DNA from: Kaistella palustris DSM 21579
Lineage (GTDB): Bacteria; Bacteroidota; Bacteroidia; Flavobacteriales; Weeksellaceae
Length of the DNA stretch: 64,000 bases
Direction of reading: 5' to 3'
NCBI RefSeq assembly: GCF_000422265.1
Contig: NZ_KE383813.1
Span: 1 to 64,000, forward strand
Shown here: piece after piece, positions 25,653 to 34,724 of the stretch
Layout of the letters: every line of letters begins with the position of its first letter
Position numbering within the stretch: the stretch's first letter is position 1
Notes under the pieces: generated by a model
The model's database searches: none
Told to the model about the DNA's origin: nothing
The model's input: only the letters and a program-made list of their open reading frames with translations
Translations under genes and position numbers: made by a program

Positions 25653-28130
25653 TTATTTTTTACGGACCATCTGACTGATGGTTTTTCCTTTCTTCATTGC
25701 TTCGGCCTGCATCCTGCGGATTCTTTCGCCCAGGTCTTCACTGCTGAGCGACTGTCGGAGGCTGTCGACTTTGATGGGGAAACTGAGCGGCGTGAAAGCG
25801 TTTGCAAATTTGAGAATTATTTTGGACTTTTCTATCCTTTTAAATGCTTCCACCAGGCGCGCTTCATCGATCTGCTGATTGAAAACTTCTGCATAAGCCT
25901 GTTTTAAAAGGATGTTTTCAGAATCGTAATCCTCCAGAACATTAAAAATCAAACCCGCAGAGGCCTGCAAACTTTTGTTGTTTTTCTGCTGTCCGGGATA
26001 AGTCTGAATCACCAATCCCGAAATCACGGCAATATCGCGGAATTTGCGGCGTGCCATTTCAGTTGCATTGATGCTGCTCAACACGTCCTGAATCAGATTT
26101 TCTTTGGAAAGAATCTGCTGTATATTTTCGTCATTTAAAGGAATTTCCTGGGAACTCAACAGTTCAAAACCGTAATCGTTCATCGCCATCGAAAAAGAGA
26201 TTGGTGTAATTTTCGAAATCCTGAATGCGATGAGTGCGGCCATGACTTCATGAATGAGCCGGCCTTCAAACGGATACATGAAAAGATGATAACCGTCGCG
26301 GGTTTTGATCAGTTCTACCAAAAACTCACCGAGCTTGGGAATATGCGAAAAATCCTGTTGGTTTGCCAAAAGCGGATGGAGGAATTTCAGTTCTTTTTCT
26401 GATGATTTTGCATCAAGCGACTGCGAAAGTTTCAACCTTAAAAACTGTCCGAGATAAGAGCTCAGCGGTAACCTTCCACCGAGATAACTCGGCACCATCG
26501 CTTTGCCTTTCGCATTGCGGCAGTACACGGTCATTTCTTTAATATGGGCAACTTCCAGAACGCGGCCCGCAAGAATAAATTTATCATCTTTTTTCATGCG
26601 CGTGATAAAATATTCCTCGATCATTCCAACATAACCGCCGCCCAAAATCTTTACTTTCAACATGGCATCGCTCACCATCACGCCAATATTCATGCGGTGC
26701 AGCATGGCAATTCTCCGGCTTGTCACTTTATATACTCCGTCTTCAATAACGACTTTATGAAATTCTTCGTAATTCTTGAAAGCACCGCCGCCGACCGTAA
26801 TGAACCGCATGATCGAAGTCCATTCCGTTTCTGACATTTCCCGGAAAGCAAATGTATTTTTAATTTGATTAAAGGTTTCAGCTTCCTTAAAACCTTCGCC
26901 AACAGCTAAAGTGATCACATATTGCACGAGCACATCAAACGTCATGACCATGGGAACTCTCGGTTCGATGACCTTTTGCTTTACCGCTTCCTTTAACGCC
27001 GCTACTTCAATAAGTTCCAGGGAATGCGTGGGAACAAAATAAATTTTTGAAGTCTCAAAAGGTGAATGTCCGCTTCGTCCTGCGCGCTGCAGAAAACGCG
27101 CAACGCCTTTACTGGAGCCGATCTGGATCACGGTATCCACAGGTTTAAAATCTACGCCTAAATCGAGCGACGAGGTAGAAACGACCGCTTTAAGGTATCC
27201 GGAACTCAGATTTTCTTCGATCCAGATGCGCAGGTCTTTATCGATGGAACTGTGGTGAATGGCGATCTGGCCGGCAAAATCGGGGTGTTGCTGCAACAGA
27301 ATCTGATACCACATCTCTGCCTGGCTTCGGGTATTTGTGAAGACCAAGGTAGTTTTGCTTGCGAGAATAATGGGAATAACTTTGTCAGCGAGTTTATGAC
27401 CGAGATGTCCGGCCCAGGGCAGGATTTCGACTTCATTGGGTAAAACGGGAATGATATCGATCTTCTTTTTTTCCTTTGCAACAACTTTTGTCTTTTTGAT
27501 TCTGTAAGGAATCAGCACTTCCAGCGCTTCATCCAGATTCCCGATGGTTGCGGTAATTCCCCAAATTCTGACTTTCTTTTGATACGAAACCAGACGGGAA
27601 AGAGCGAGCTCCGTTAAGACGCCGCGTTTACCGCCGAGGAGTTCGTGCCATTCGTCTACGGCGATGCATTTTAAGTTTTTAAAAAACCGCTGGTGATTTT
27701 TCTGCGCTAACAGGAGATGCATACTTTCGGGTGTCACCAGCAGAATGTCGGGCATTTTTTTTGTCTGTGCCGCACGTTCCGCAACGGGAGTATCACCATT
27801 TCTCACGCCAACAGTCCAGTCTAAGCCGATCTCATCTATAACGTCGCGCATGGCTTTTGCGATATCTTTTGCCAAAGCCCGCAACGGCGAGATCCAGATA
27901 AGTTTTAAACCATCGCCATACTTTTCAGGAAAATTTAAAAAATCAATGATAACCGCCAGAAAAACCGAATATGTTTTTCCAAATCCCGTGGGCGCCACTA
28001 CCATTCCGCTGTAATTTTTATAATACTTTTCCCAGGTTTCCAGCTGAAAAGAGAAGGGCGAAAATTCTTTCGCCGCCAGCCATTTTATGATGATCTGTAA
28101 ACCGTCGGTATTTTTAAAGTCGTTTTCCAT
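25653..28130 (-). CDS. Ligase-associated DEXH box helicase (Lhr-like)
   Basis: This 825-residue superfamily 2 helicase is related to the core of Lhr. Walker A is APTGFGKT (Lys52), the DExH box is DEWH near residue 159, motif III is ITATIG, and motif VI is in QRAGRSGH. Lhr-type winged-helix and C-terminal domains follow, as far as length and layout show. Lhr-family enzymes translocate 3' to 5' on single-stranded DNA and unwind RNA-DNA hybrids. It lies between the ligase and pdeM genes, 47 and 28 bases away, in the conserved four-gene set. Confidence 0.94.
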   Translation of the reverse strand: MENDFKNTDGLQIIIKWLAAKEFSPFSFQLETWEKYYKNYSGMVVAPTGFGKTYSVFLAVIIDFLNFPEKYGDGLKLIWISPLRALAKDIAKAMRDVIDEIGLDWTVGVRNGDTPVAERAAQTKKMPDILLVTPESMHLLLAQKNHQRFFKNLKCIAVDEWHELLGGKRGVLTELALSRLVSYQKKVRIWGITATIGNLDEALEVLIPYRIKKTKVVAKEKKKIDIIPVLPNEVEILPWAGHLGHKLADKVIPIILASKTTLVFTNTRSQAEMWYQILLQQHPDFAGQIAIHHSSIDKDLRIWIEENLSSGYLKAVVSTSSLDLGVDFKPVDTVIQIGSSKGVARFLQRAGRSGHSPFETSKIYFVPTHSLELIEVAALKEAVKQKVIEPRVPMVMTFDVLVQYVITLAVGEGFKEAETFNQIKNTFAFREMSETEWTSIMRFITVGGGAFKNYEEFHKVVIEDGVYKVTSRRIAMLHRMNIGVMVSDAMLKVKILGGGYVGMIEEYFITRMKKDDKFILAGRVLEVAHIKEMTVYCRNAKGKAMVPSYLGGRLPLSSYLGQFLRLKLSQSLDAKSSEKELKFLHPLLANQQDFSHIPKLGEFLVELIKTRDGYHLFMYPFEGRLIHEVMAALIAFRISKITPISFSMAMNDYGFELLSSQEIPLNDENIQQILSKENLIQDVLSSINATEMARRKFRDIAVISGLVIQTYPGQQKNNKSLQASAGLIFNVLEDYDSENILLKQAYAEVFNQQIDEARLVEAFKRIEKSKIILKFANAFTPLSFPIKVDSLRQSLSSEDLGERIRRMQAEAMKKGKTISQMVRKK

Positions 28131-28177
28131 TCAGCGGTAAGCAGGCTTTTTTTGTAAAGTCCCTGCGGTTAAAATTC

Positions 28178-29758
28178 TCAGGTAATTAATTTTTTCACTT
28201 CTTCGATATCATCAATTTCTGCTGCGGTCTTATCGCGCCGCCATCTTACAATCCGCGGAAATCGCAGGGCAACTCCACTTTTGTGTCTGTTGCTGAAACC
28301 TATACCTTCAAAAGCAATTTCGAAAACAAGTTCCGGTTTTACAGTCCGCACAGGCCCGAATTTCTCAAGTGAATTTTTCGTCACAAAGCGGCTGACTTCC
28401 ATTATTTCTTTATCCGTCAAACCGGAGTAAGCTTTAGCAATGGTCACCAGTTGGTCTTCTTTTTTCACCGCAAAAGTATAATCGGTATAGAAACCACTGC
28501 GACGGCCACTACCCTTCTGGGCGTAAATCAAAACCGCATCGATCGTTAAAGGATCGACTTTCCATTTCCACCAGTCACCTTTTTTCCGGCCGGAATGATA
28601 ATGGGAGTTTTTCTGTTTCAGCATGAGACCTTCGCTGTTGTTATCACGGGATTTTTCGCGGATTTCGGCAAGTTCTTCCCAATCTTTTGCAAGTACGATT
28701 TCTGATATCCTGATATTTTCAATGTCGGAATTGTCAATCAGTTCTTCCAGAATTAATCGCCTCTCAACCATTGGCTTTTCGCGCAGATCTTCGCCTTCGA
28801 GCTCCAGGATATCATAAACAAAGGTGGCGACAGGAATTTCCTTCATCATCTTCGCAGAAATGGTTTTCCGGTTCAGGCGTTTTTGAAGTTCATTAAAGTT
28901 CAAGACTTCATCATCTTTTACCGCCAGGATTTCCCCATCGAGCACAAAATCGCCATTGAGTTTCGAAAGTGCTTCTACCAGTTCAGGAAACTGCGGATTC
29001 ACAAGTTCTTCGCCACGCGACCAGATAAAAATTTCGTTGTTCCTTTTAATAAACTGACCGCGGATGCCATCCCACTTAAATTCTGCCTGCCATTCTTCCA
29101 GATCACCAAGATCGGCAGGTTCCTTTTCCAGCGGATAAGCCAAGCAGAACGGAAATGGTTTGGAATTGTCAGGATTAATATTGGTGCCTTGGATCAGTTC
29201 CTCAAAATTGACATCATCAACCGTCCATTTTCCCATAATGCTGTGCATGAGCTGACTCGTGTCGATGCCTGAATATTTTGCCAGTGCATTGATGAGGAGT
29301 TTTTTTGAAACTCCAATGCGGAAACTGCCGCCGATCAGCTTATTAAAGATAAAACGCTCGGTATAATCCAGACCGTTCCAGCTTTCCAGAACATACTGCT
29401 TTTTTTCGTCGTCGGTTTTGGCTTTTAATTCCAACAATTCCGACATCCATTGATTTAATGATTTATCGATGATGTTTTCGGGAGCGGGTAAAATAAGTGA
29501 AAGCGTTTCGCCCAGATCACCTACGGAACTGTAACTTTCCAGAAAAAGCCATTCCGGTAGATGGGTAATTTCGAGCGCCCACTGTTTTAAATAATTGGTG
29601 TTGATGGGACGTTTCGGTCTTTTACCCGTAAAAAGTGCGAGAAACCATAACTTATCTTTGTCGGCAGCCACATTCAGGTAATTGACCATCGCATCGATCT
29701 TTGCGGTGGTTTTATTACTGCTTTCCAGGGATAAAATGAGTTCTGCGAAATGTTTCAT
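28178..29758 (-). CDS. ATP-dependent DNA ligase of the ligase-associated repair set
   Basis: This 526-residue ATP-dependent ligase has an alpha-helical N-terminal DNA-binding domain at about residues 1-200 (LILSLESSNKTTAKIDAM..., ALAKYSGIDTSQLMHSIMGKW). The nucleotidyl transferase domain has the adenylated lysine in EFKWDGIRGQ (near residue 228), and motifs FVLDGEIL, EGLMLKQ and DWWKWKVD follow. An OB-fold ends at VALRFPRIVRWRRDK. This is the type linked to Lhr/PdeM/exonuclease sets, distinct from LigD at 16103-18670. It probably seals breaks in repair. Confidence 0.95.
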   Translation of the reverse strand: MKHFAELILSLESSNKTTAKIDAMVNYLNVAADKDKLWFLALFTGKRPKRPINTNYLKQWALEITHLPEWLFLESYSSVGDLGETLSLILPAPENIIDKSLNQWMSELLELKAKTDDEKKQYVLESWNGLDYTERFIFNKLIGGSFRIGVSKKLLINALAKYSGIDTSQLMHSIMGKWTVDDVNFEELIQGTNINPDNSKPFPFCLAYPLEKEPADLGDLEEWQAEFKWDGIRGQFIKRNNEIFIWSRGEELVNPQFPELVEALSKLNGDFVLDGEILAVKDDEVLNFNELQKRLNRKTISAKMMKEIPVATFVYDILELEGEDLREKPMVERRLILEELIDNSDIENIRISEIVLAKDWEELAEIREKSRDNNSEGLMLKQKNSHYHSGRKKGDWWKWKVDPLTIDAVLIYAQKGSGRRSGFYTDYTFAVKKEDQLVTIAKAYSGLTDKEIMEVSRFVTKNSLEKFGPVRTVKPELVFEIAFEGIGFSNRHKSGVALRFPRIVRWRRDKTAAEIDDIEEVKKLIT

Positions 29759-29835
29759 TTTTTAAAAAAAATAGGAATCTGTAAATTCTAAAAAATTTTG
29801 TCTTAAATGGAGTTTCCAATTTCCATAATTGGTTT

Positions 29836-30864
29836 CTATTTTGTCTGTTCTTTCTGCGGTTCAACTTCCTCTTTTGCACTTTCTTCCTCGTCGCCGAAGT
29901 TGGTTTTGGCTTCGAAAGCTTCGATGCCGATCTCATTTAAATATTTTGAGAAAACAGCAGTCTGGCCGTGTGTGACATGAACTTTTTCAGCACCGGTAGC
30001 CTTTACAGTTTCCAAAAGTCCGCTCCAGTCTGCATGGTCGGAAATCGCAAATCCGGCATCGGCAGAGCGCCACCTTCTGGAACCGCGAACCTGCATCCAG
30101 CCGGAACATAAACCCGTTGCGCGGTTGGGAATTTTGCGGATCATATTACTGTCGAGCAGCGCCGGCGGAACGATCACAATTTCCTGATTTACCTTTTTCA
30201 GATCATCATTAAATAAAACAGTTTCATAATCCGGCAAATCAATGCCTACACTTTCGATGGCTTCATTTAAACGGCCAATTGAACTGTGTACGAATATCTT
30301 CCCAAAACCTTCCACCGATTTCATGATGCGCTGCGCCTTGCCCAGGGAATATCCCACAAACACAGAAGTTTTCCCCTGCTGGCGGTTATTTTCAACCCAA
30401 ACCCGCAGCTGCTCCGAATATTGTGCCGGCGTAAGCCAGTTATAAATAGGCAGCCCAAAAGTGCTTTCGGTAATAAATTCATTGCAGCGAACGACATCAA
30501 AAGGTGTTGAAATGCCATCGTCCTGCACTTTATAATCCCCGGAGAAAACCGTGACATAACCTTTATATTCCATGCGGATCTGCGAAGAGCCTACAATATG
30601 CCCCGCAGGATGAAAGCTTACCTTCACACCGTTAATCATCAGCGGATCGTCATAACCAACGCTTTGCACGTCAATATCTTCACCAATGCGGATCTTCAGA
30701 ATCGGTTTTGTATAGTGGTGACATAAATATTTCTTCATACCCCACTTTGCATGATCGCCGTGACCGTGCGAGATCACCGCTAAATCAACCGGCCGCCAGG
30801 GATCTATGTAGAATTTCCCGGGTATGCAGTAAAGACCTTTGCTGGTAAATTTGATCAGTTTCAT
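29836..30864 (-). CDS. Ligase-associated DNA damage response exonuclease (MBL/beta-CASP)
   Basis: This 342-residue metallo-beta-lactamase-fold nuclease carries the zinc motif HGHGDH (residues 33-38), HPAGHIVGSSQI, SGDYKVQDDG and a beta-CASP region ending in ISDHADWSGLLETV and VTHGQTAVF. Relatives include SNM1/Artemis and CPSF-type nucleases, and a DNA exonuclease role is assigned to the family. The C-terminal tail is acidic and lysine-rich (EEESAKEEVEPQKEQTK). It is the first gene of the four-gene repair set on this strand; 77 bases separate it from the ligase gene. Confidence 0.93.
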   Translation of the reverse strand: MKLIKFTSKGLYCIPGKFYIDPWRPVDLAVISHGHGDHAKWGMKKYLCHHYTKPILKIRIGEDIDVQSVGYDDPLMINGVKVSFHPAGHIVGSSQIRMEYKGYVTVFSGDYKVQDDGISTPFDVVRCNEFITESTFGLPIYNWLTPAQYSEQLRVWVENNRQQGKTSVFVGYSLGKAQRIMKSVEGFGKIFVHSSIGRLNEAIESVGIDLPDYETVLFNDDLKKVNQEIVIVPPALLDSNMIRKIPNRATGLCSGWMQVRGSRRWRSADAGFAISDHADWSGLLETVKATGAEKVHVTHGQTAVFSKYLNEIGIEAFEAKTNFGDEEESAKEEVEPQKEQTK

Positions 30865-31020
30865 ACGCTTTCTTAGGAGTGTAAATTTCTTATGGATGCA
30901 AGCACCTTTATAGGCTTTTGCGGTCCGGTAAAAGCTGAAGCCATTTCCATACCAGTTGGCTGAAGATTGCAGTCGGCGGCCTGATAATTTCCATTAAGGG
31001 CGAGCTTTAACGCTTTGGTT

Positions 31021-31785
31021 TTACGGTTTTTCGGTCAGATATTTCCAATACCGTTTCGGCAGGGATTTTACATGAAGTTTTAAGTTTTTCCGTTCCGGAA
31101 TATTGGTTTTGATAAAATACCGCTGCCACAGTTTCTGATAATTAATTTCTTCTTCGTGAAGTACACTTTCCGTTTTTGAAAGACTTGCAAACGAGAGTTC
31201 TTCCGGATAAAAGAATTCAACTTCCTTTAGATCATAATAAATGCCGTAATGCCTTTTCAGATCAAAGATCATCCACTTCTGATCGCGGTAGCGGTGTTTA
31301 AAATGCTTCAGGATTAATGGCAACAGGTTAAAATCAGGTTCAATTTTAGAAAAAAACACGTCATCCTGCAGTTTTTCAAAACGCACAAATGCGTGCATAC
31401 GGTGGATTTCGCGACCTACTGATTTTACCGTTTTTGCAATTTCCATCATGTGCTCATCTGCAAAATTCTGAAGTACATTTTGGTTGGGGTTATTAACGGA
31501 ATACCGCACGGCTTCAAGGATCAAGTTTTCCAACTCGGGCTTCTCGGAGAAATAGACCATCAGGAGTTTTGATATGCCATCTTTGCCAAGATTTGCTTTA
31601 ATTCTGTTTAATACACGTTCCGATTTTTCTTCATTGAAAAAGACTTCGTGAAGCTCTGCAAAAATATTTTCGTGCAGATAATTTTCCTTGCTGATGATCG
31701 CCACGTCAGAAAATTTATATTCGAAAACCTCAAAAACAGCTGTGAGCAAACCGCCGAAACTGCCGTCGTAAATAACTGTGGTCAT
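31021..31785 (-). CDS. TIGR03915 family putative DNA repair protein
   Basis: This 254-residue protein of the TIGR03915 family begins MTTVIYDGSFGGLLTAVFEVFE, the family signature. It contains KTVKSVGREIHRMHAFVRFEKLQDDVFFS, RYRDQKWMIFDLKRHYGIYYDL and the C-terminal KSLPKRYWKYLTEKP. In many bacteria it is encoded next to, or fused with, a uracil-DNA glycosylase domain, and it always accompanies the radical SAM protein TIGR03916. Its start codon shares one base with the radical SAM stop (TAATG), so the two are translationally coupled. The biochemical activity is unknown. Confidence 0.92.
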   Translation of the reverse strand: MTTVIYDGSFGGLLTAVFEVFEYKFSDVAIISKENYLHENIFAELHEVFFNEEKSERVLNRIKANLGKDGISKLLMVYFSEKPELENLILEAVRYSVNNPNQNVLQNFADEHMMEIAKTVKSVGREIHRMHAFVRFEKLQDDVFFSKIEPDFNLLPLILKHFKHRYRDQKWMIFDLKRHYGIYYDLKEVEFFYPEELSFASLSKTESVLHEEEINYQKLWQRYFIKTNIPERKNLKLHVKSLPKRYWKYLTEKP

Positions 31786-33047
31786 TAAAATAGTGAAAGC
31801 TGCTCAGAAAAAGGATTCTGAAATTTCGACTTCATCCCGTTTAAGATGATCTTCCGTAAGTTCTGATCATCGATGTATTTTGTAAAAATATTCTGACTTT
31901 CGAATTCAACAAAAAATTTAGCACGGTTTACGGCCACACCGATTTTTTTTAAATGTTCCAGGTTTAGTTTTTGAAAACGCCGCGCCTGTAAAATTTTATT
32001 AGTTGACTTTGTGCCCACGCCGGGAATGCGCAAAATCATTTCCTTGGACGCGGTATTGATATTCACCGGAAATTTTTCACGGTTCCGCAAAGCCCAGGCA
32101 AGTTTCGGATCGACTTCAAGATCAAGAAAGGGATTTGAACGTTCTACAATTTCATCAGCCGCGAAACCGTAAAAGCGCATCAGCCAGTCAGCCTGATACA
32201 AGCGGTTTTCGCGTAACATAGGAACCTGCGAATGCACAGACGGCAACCGCGCATCTTCGAGCATTGGCACGTAGCCGGAATAATAAACGCGTTTTAGGTT
32301 AAAGTTTTGGTAGAAATGGTCGGCAACCTTTATGATTTTCAAATCGGTCTCATCGGTGGCGCCCACAATCATTTGCGTAGACTGGCCGGCGGGTGCGAAT
32401 TTCGGTACCTTCCGGAATATCTTTTTTTCCTCTTTATAAAGGATAAGTTCATTTTTAATAAAGCCCATCGGTTTGATCATCTGATCATGCGATTTTTCGG
32501 GTGCAAGAAGTTTCAATCCTTTTTCGGTCGGAATTTCGAGATTAATTGAAAGGCGGTCGGCATAAAGACCTGCTTCCTTCATAATTTCGTCACTGGCTCC
32601 CGGAATGGATTTTAAATGAATATACCCATTGAATTTATGTTCTGTACGCAGTTTCTTGGCCACGCGAACCAGCCTTTCCATGGTGGTGTCGGCATCTGTA
32701 AATATACCGGAGCTCAGAAAAAGTCCTTCAATATAATTTCTGCGGTAAAAATTTATGGTAAGATCCACCACTTCTTCTACTGTAAATGCTGCGCGTTTGA
32801 TATCGTTGGATTTTCTGGAGACGCAGTATGCGCAGTCGTAAATGCAGTGGTTGGTCAGCAGGATTTTGAGCAGTGAAACACAGCGTCCGTCCTCGGTGTA
32901 GGAATGGCAGATTCCGCTGGCATGGCTGTCGCCCAAACCGCCGTTTGAATTTTTGCGGTTCCCGCCACTGGAGGAACAGGAAACGTCGTACTTTGCGGCA
33001 TCTGCAAGTATTTCGAGTTTTTCTTTTATGCGGTCGAAGTTCTTCAT
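31785..33047 (-). CDS. Putative DNA modification/repair radical SAM protein (TIGR03916)
   Basis: This 420-residue radical SAM protein uses the ATG at 33047 (MKNFDRIKEKLEIL); an in-frame ATG at 33062 adds five residues. The cluster-binding motif is CIYDCAYC (Cys68, Cys72, Cys75). Four extra cysteines occur near residues 24-56 (SCSSS, GICHSY, GRC), which may bind another metal site. The C-terminus has a helix-hairpin-helix DNA-binding motif (ILRIPGVGTKSTNKILQAR). The combination suggests a SAM-dependent enzyme acting on DNA, but its reaction is unknown. It is coupled to TIGR03915 and sits beside the ligase-associated repair set. Confidence 0.93.
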   Translation of the reverse strand: MKNFDRIKEKLEILADAAKYDVSCSSSGGNRKNSNGGLGDSHASGICHSYTEDGRCVSLLKILLTNHCIYDCAYCVSRKSNDIKRAAFTVEEVVDLTINFYRRNYIEGLFLSSGIFTDADTTMERLVRVAKKLRTEHKFNGYIHLKSIPGASDEIMKEAGLYADRLSINLEIPTEKGLKLLAPEKSHDQMIKPMGFIKNELILYKEEKKIFRKVPKFAPAGQSTQMIVGATDETDLKIIKVADHFYQNFNLKRVYYSGYVPMLEDARLPSVHSQVPMLRENRLYQADWLMRFYGFAADEIVERSNPFLDLEVDPKLAWALRNREKFPVNINTASKEMILRIPGVGTKSTNKILQARRFQKLNLEHLKKIGVAVNRAKFFVEFESQNIFTKYIDDQNLRKIILNGMKSKFQNPFSEQLSLF

Positions 33048-33125
33048 TATGTTAAATAGCAACTGCCAAATATAAAAGGAAATATGCTGAAATTGTAACG
33101 ACAGTTGCTAGTTTTTGTAGCATAT

Positions 33126-33641
33126 TTAGATTTCCAAACCGCCTTCTATTCCACCGTCTTCATTCCTGCTGCCTGTGACTGCGGCGAAAACCATCTTTGC
33201 CATGGCAAAAACCTTATTGTCTTTGGTTTCATAGTAATATCCATCCTGCGCTTTTACACCAATCACGGTCACACGCGGATCATCTTTGCCGTCGAACCAG
33301 GCGTTGGCAAAGTCTGACCAGTATTTTTCGATAAGTTCCCTGTCTTTAGAAATCGAGGCGTTACCTTTTATAAAAACATATTCGTAAGATGAACCGTTCA
33401 TAAAATAAAGCTGCACCTGCACATCTTCCTGAATATTGCGGTTGTGCTCACTTTCGGATGAACTGATGAACCATAAGATTCCGTTCTCATCAACTTCCTG
33501 CAAGGTCATCGGAACGCTGTGTGTATCTTTTCCGATTTTAGTAGAAAAAAAACAGGTTCTGGCCTCTTCGGCAAGGTCCTTAATTTTTTTGATCGCCGCA
33601 TTGCCGGCCAGATTTTGGTGTGGAGATTGTGCTTGTCCCAT
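33126..33641 (-). CDS. Pyridoxamine 5'-phosphate oxidase-like general stress protein
   Basis: This 171-residue protein has a split-barrel FMN-binding fold of the 'general stress protein 26' type. It has the motif AIKKIKDLAEEARTCFFSTKIG near residue 15, IGKDTHSVPMTLQEVDENGILWFISS and EDVQVQLYFMNGSSYEYVFIKGNASI, then KYWSDFANAWFDGKDDPRVTVIGVKAQDGYYYE. Family members bind flavin or F420-like cofactors, and their substrates are mostly unknown. The gene is divergent from the MarR-like gene with a 354-base gap. Confidence 0.9.
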   Translation of the reverse strand: MGQAQSPHQNLAGNAAIKKIKDLAEEARTCFFSTKIGKDTHSVPMTLQEVDENGILWFISSSESEHNRNIQEDVQVQLYFMNGSSYEYVFIKGNASISKDRELIEKYWSDFANAWFDGKDDPRVTVIGVKAQDGYYYETKDNKVFAMAKMVFAAVTGSRNEDGGIEGGLEI

Positions 33642-33886
33642 AATCGTAATTTTTAAGGTTAAAGAAAGTGGTTATCATTCAGATATCTTTGCTGAAAAGA
33701 AATTTTAATTCAAATAGATCAGGCAAGAAATTCTCTGTAATAATCCAAATCAGAAAAGCAAACATTAGTCCAAAAGCATTCTAATTAGATGATTTAATAA
33801 AAAATTAATACCTTCTGTGGTTGCCTGCCGGTTTTGCGCCGCAGCCTGATTTAGCTCGTGTGTGGCCACCAAAAAAGAAAAACTGC

Positions 33887-33917
33887 TTTGTAACTTTTTA
33901 ATTTAAATGTAACTTTA
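33887..33917 (+). promoter_or_regulatory. Promoter of the MarR-like regulator gene
   Basis: TTTG (33887-33890), a 19-base spacer and TAACTTTA (33910-33917) match the Bacteroidota sigma-A consensus TTTG-N19-TAnnTTTG in all but the last base. It lies 78 bases upstream of the start codon. I see no other structure in the rest of the 33642-33995 gap. Confidence 0.65.
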
Positions 33918-33995
33918 CGCTTGCTTTAGTTGTAGGTTTTGATATTGTAATAGTCTACTGATCACCTTCGGCTGCAACTTTAATTTATACCACGT

Positions 33996-34640
33996 ATGAA
34001 CATAGAATTACTCATCGAGATTTTAAAGGATCTGCAAAGTTTTGAAGAAAGTGCTGCCTACACGAATACTGCCAAGGTGGAAGATTTTCGGAATTTCCTT
34101 AATGAAAAAGCATACGAAAAGGAAAATCCCACGAACCTGACCGAAAAATATGATCTGGAGGTCTACGATCTGGAAAATGAGATTGCAAAACAGGTCATTC
34201 TGCTCGGCCGTTATTCCAAACATCTTATTAAAAAAGCTCTTGAAAATAACAGTAATCTTGTAAATGACGATTTTACCTATCTGTTTCGCCTGATGGATTA
34301 CGATTCTTTAACCAAAAGCCAGCTTATCGAAAAAAACGCGCACGAAAAACAGTCGGGAATTGAGATCATCAAACGGCTGGTAAAAAACGGCCTTATCTCT
34401 GAAAAGCCCGATAAATCCGATAAAAGAAGTGTGCGTATTTCGGTAACAAAAAAAGGAAAGGAAGTTTTTTTCGAAACTATGAAAGACATTACAGTCGTTT
34501 CTAAGATCATGTCGGGCAAACTGAACGCCCGCGAAAAGGCAACGCTTCTATCATATCTTAAAAAGCTCAACACTTTTCACCATACCATTTATCTGAATCT
34601 CAGAAACGAAAACCTGGCCGAAATTGAAAAACTGGTCTGA
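33996..34640 (+). CDS. MarR family-like winged-helix transcriptional regulator
   Basis: This 214-residue protein has a C-terminal MarR-type winged helix at about residues 95-165. The recognition region is SLTKSQLIEKNAHEKQSGIEIIKRLVKNGLIS and the wing is DKSDKRSVRISVTKKGKEVF. The N-terminal 80 residues form a predicted helical dimerisation region. MarR proteins repress genes and respond to small molecules or oxidation. It has its own promoter with a long leader and is followed by a terminator, so it is monocistronic. Its target genes cannot be identified; the divergent flavin-binding stress protein is a candidate. Confidence 0.88.
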   Translation: MNIELLIEILKDLQSFEESAAYTNTAKVEDFRNFLNEKAYEKENPTNLTEKYDLEVYDLENEIAKQVILLGRYSKHLIKKALENNSNLVNDDFTYLFRLMDYDSLTKSQLIEKNAHEKQSGIEIIKRLVKNGLISEKPDKSDKRSVRISVTKKGKEVFFETMKDITVVSKIMSGKLNAREKATLLSYLKKLNTFHHTIYLNLRNENLAEIEKLV

Positions 34641-34680
34641 GTTAACTCAAAAAAATACGACGCAATTTTCATCAAAAAAA

Positions 34681-34702
34681 GCCGGAAGAAAAATCTCCCG
34701 GC
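34681..34702. terminator. Bidirectional hairpin terminator
   Basis: GCCGGAAGA and TCTCCCGGC pair (9 bp with one mismatch) around AAAA. An A-run lies to the left and CTCTTTGCT to the right. It separates the MarR-like gene from the convergent endonuclease gene. Confidence 0.75.
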
Positions 34703-34724
34703 TCTTTGCTAATATCTGAACGAT

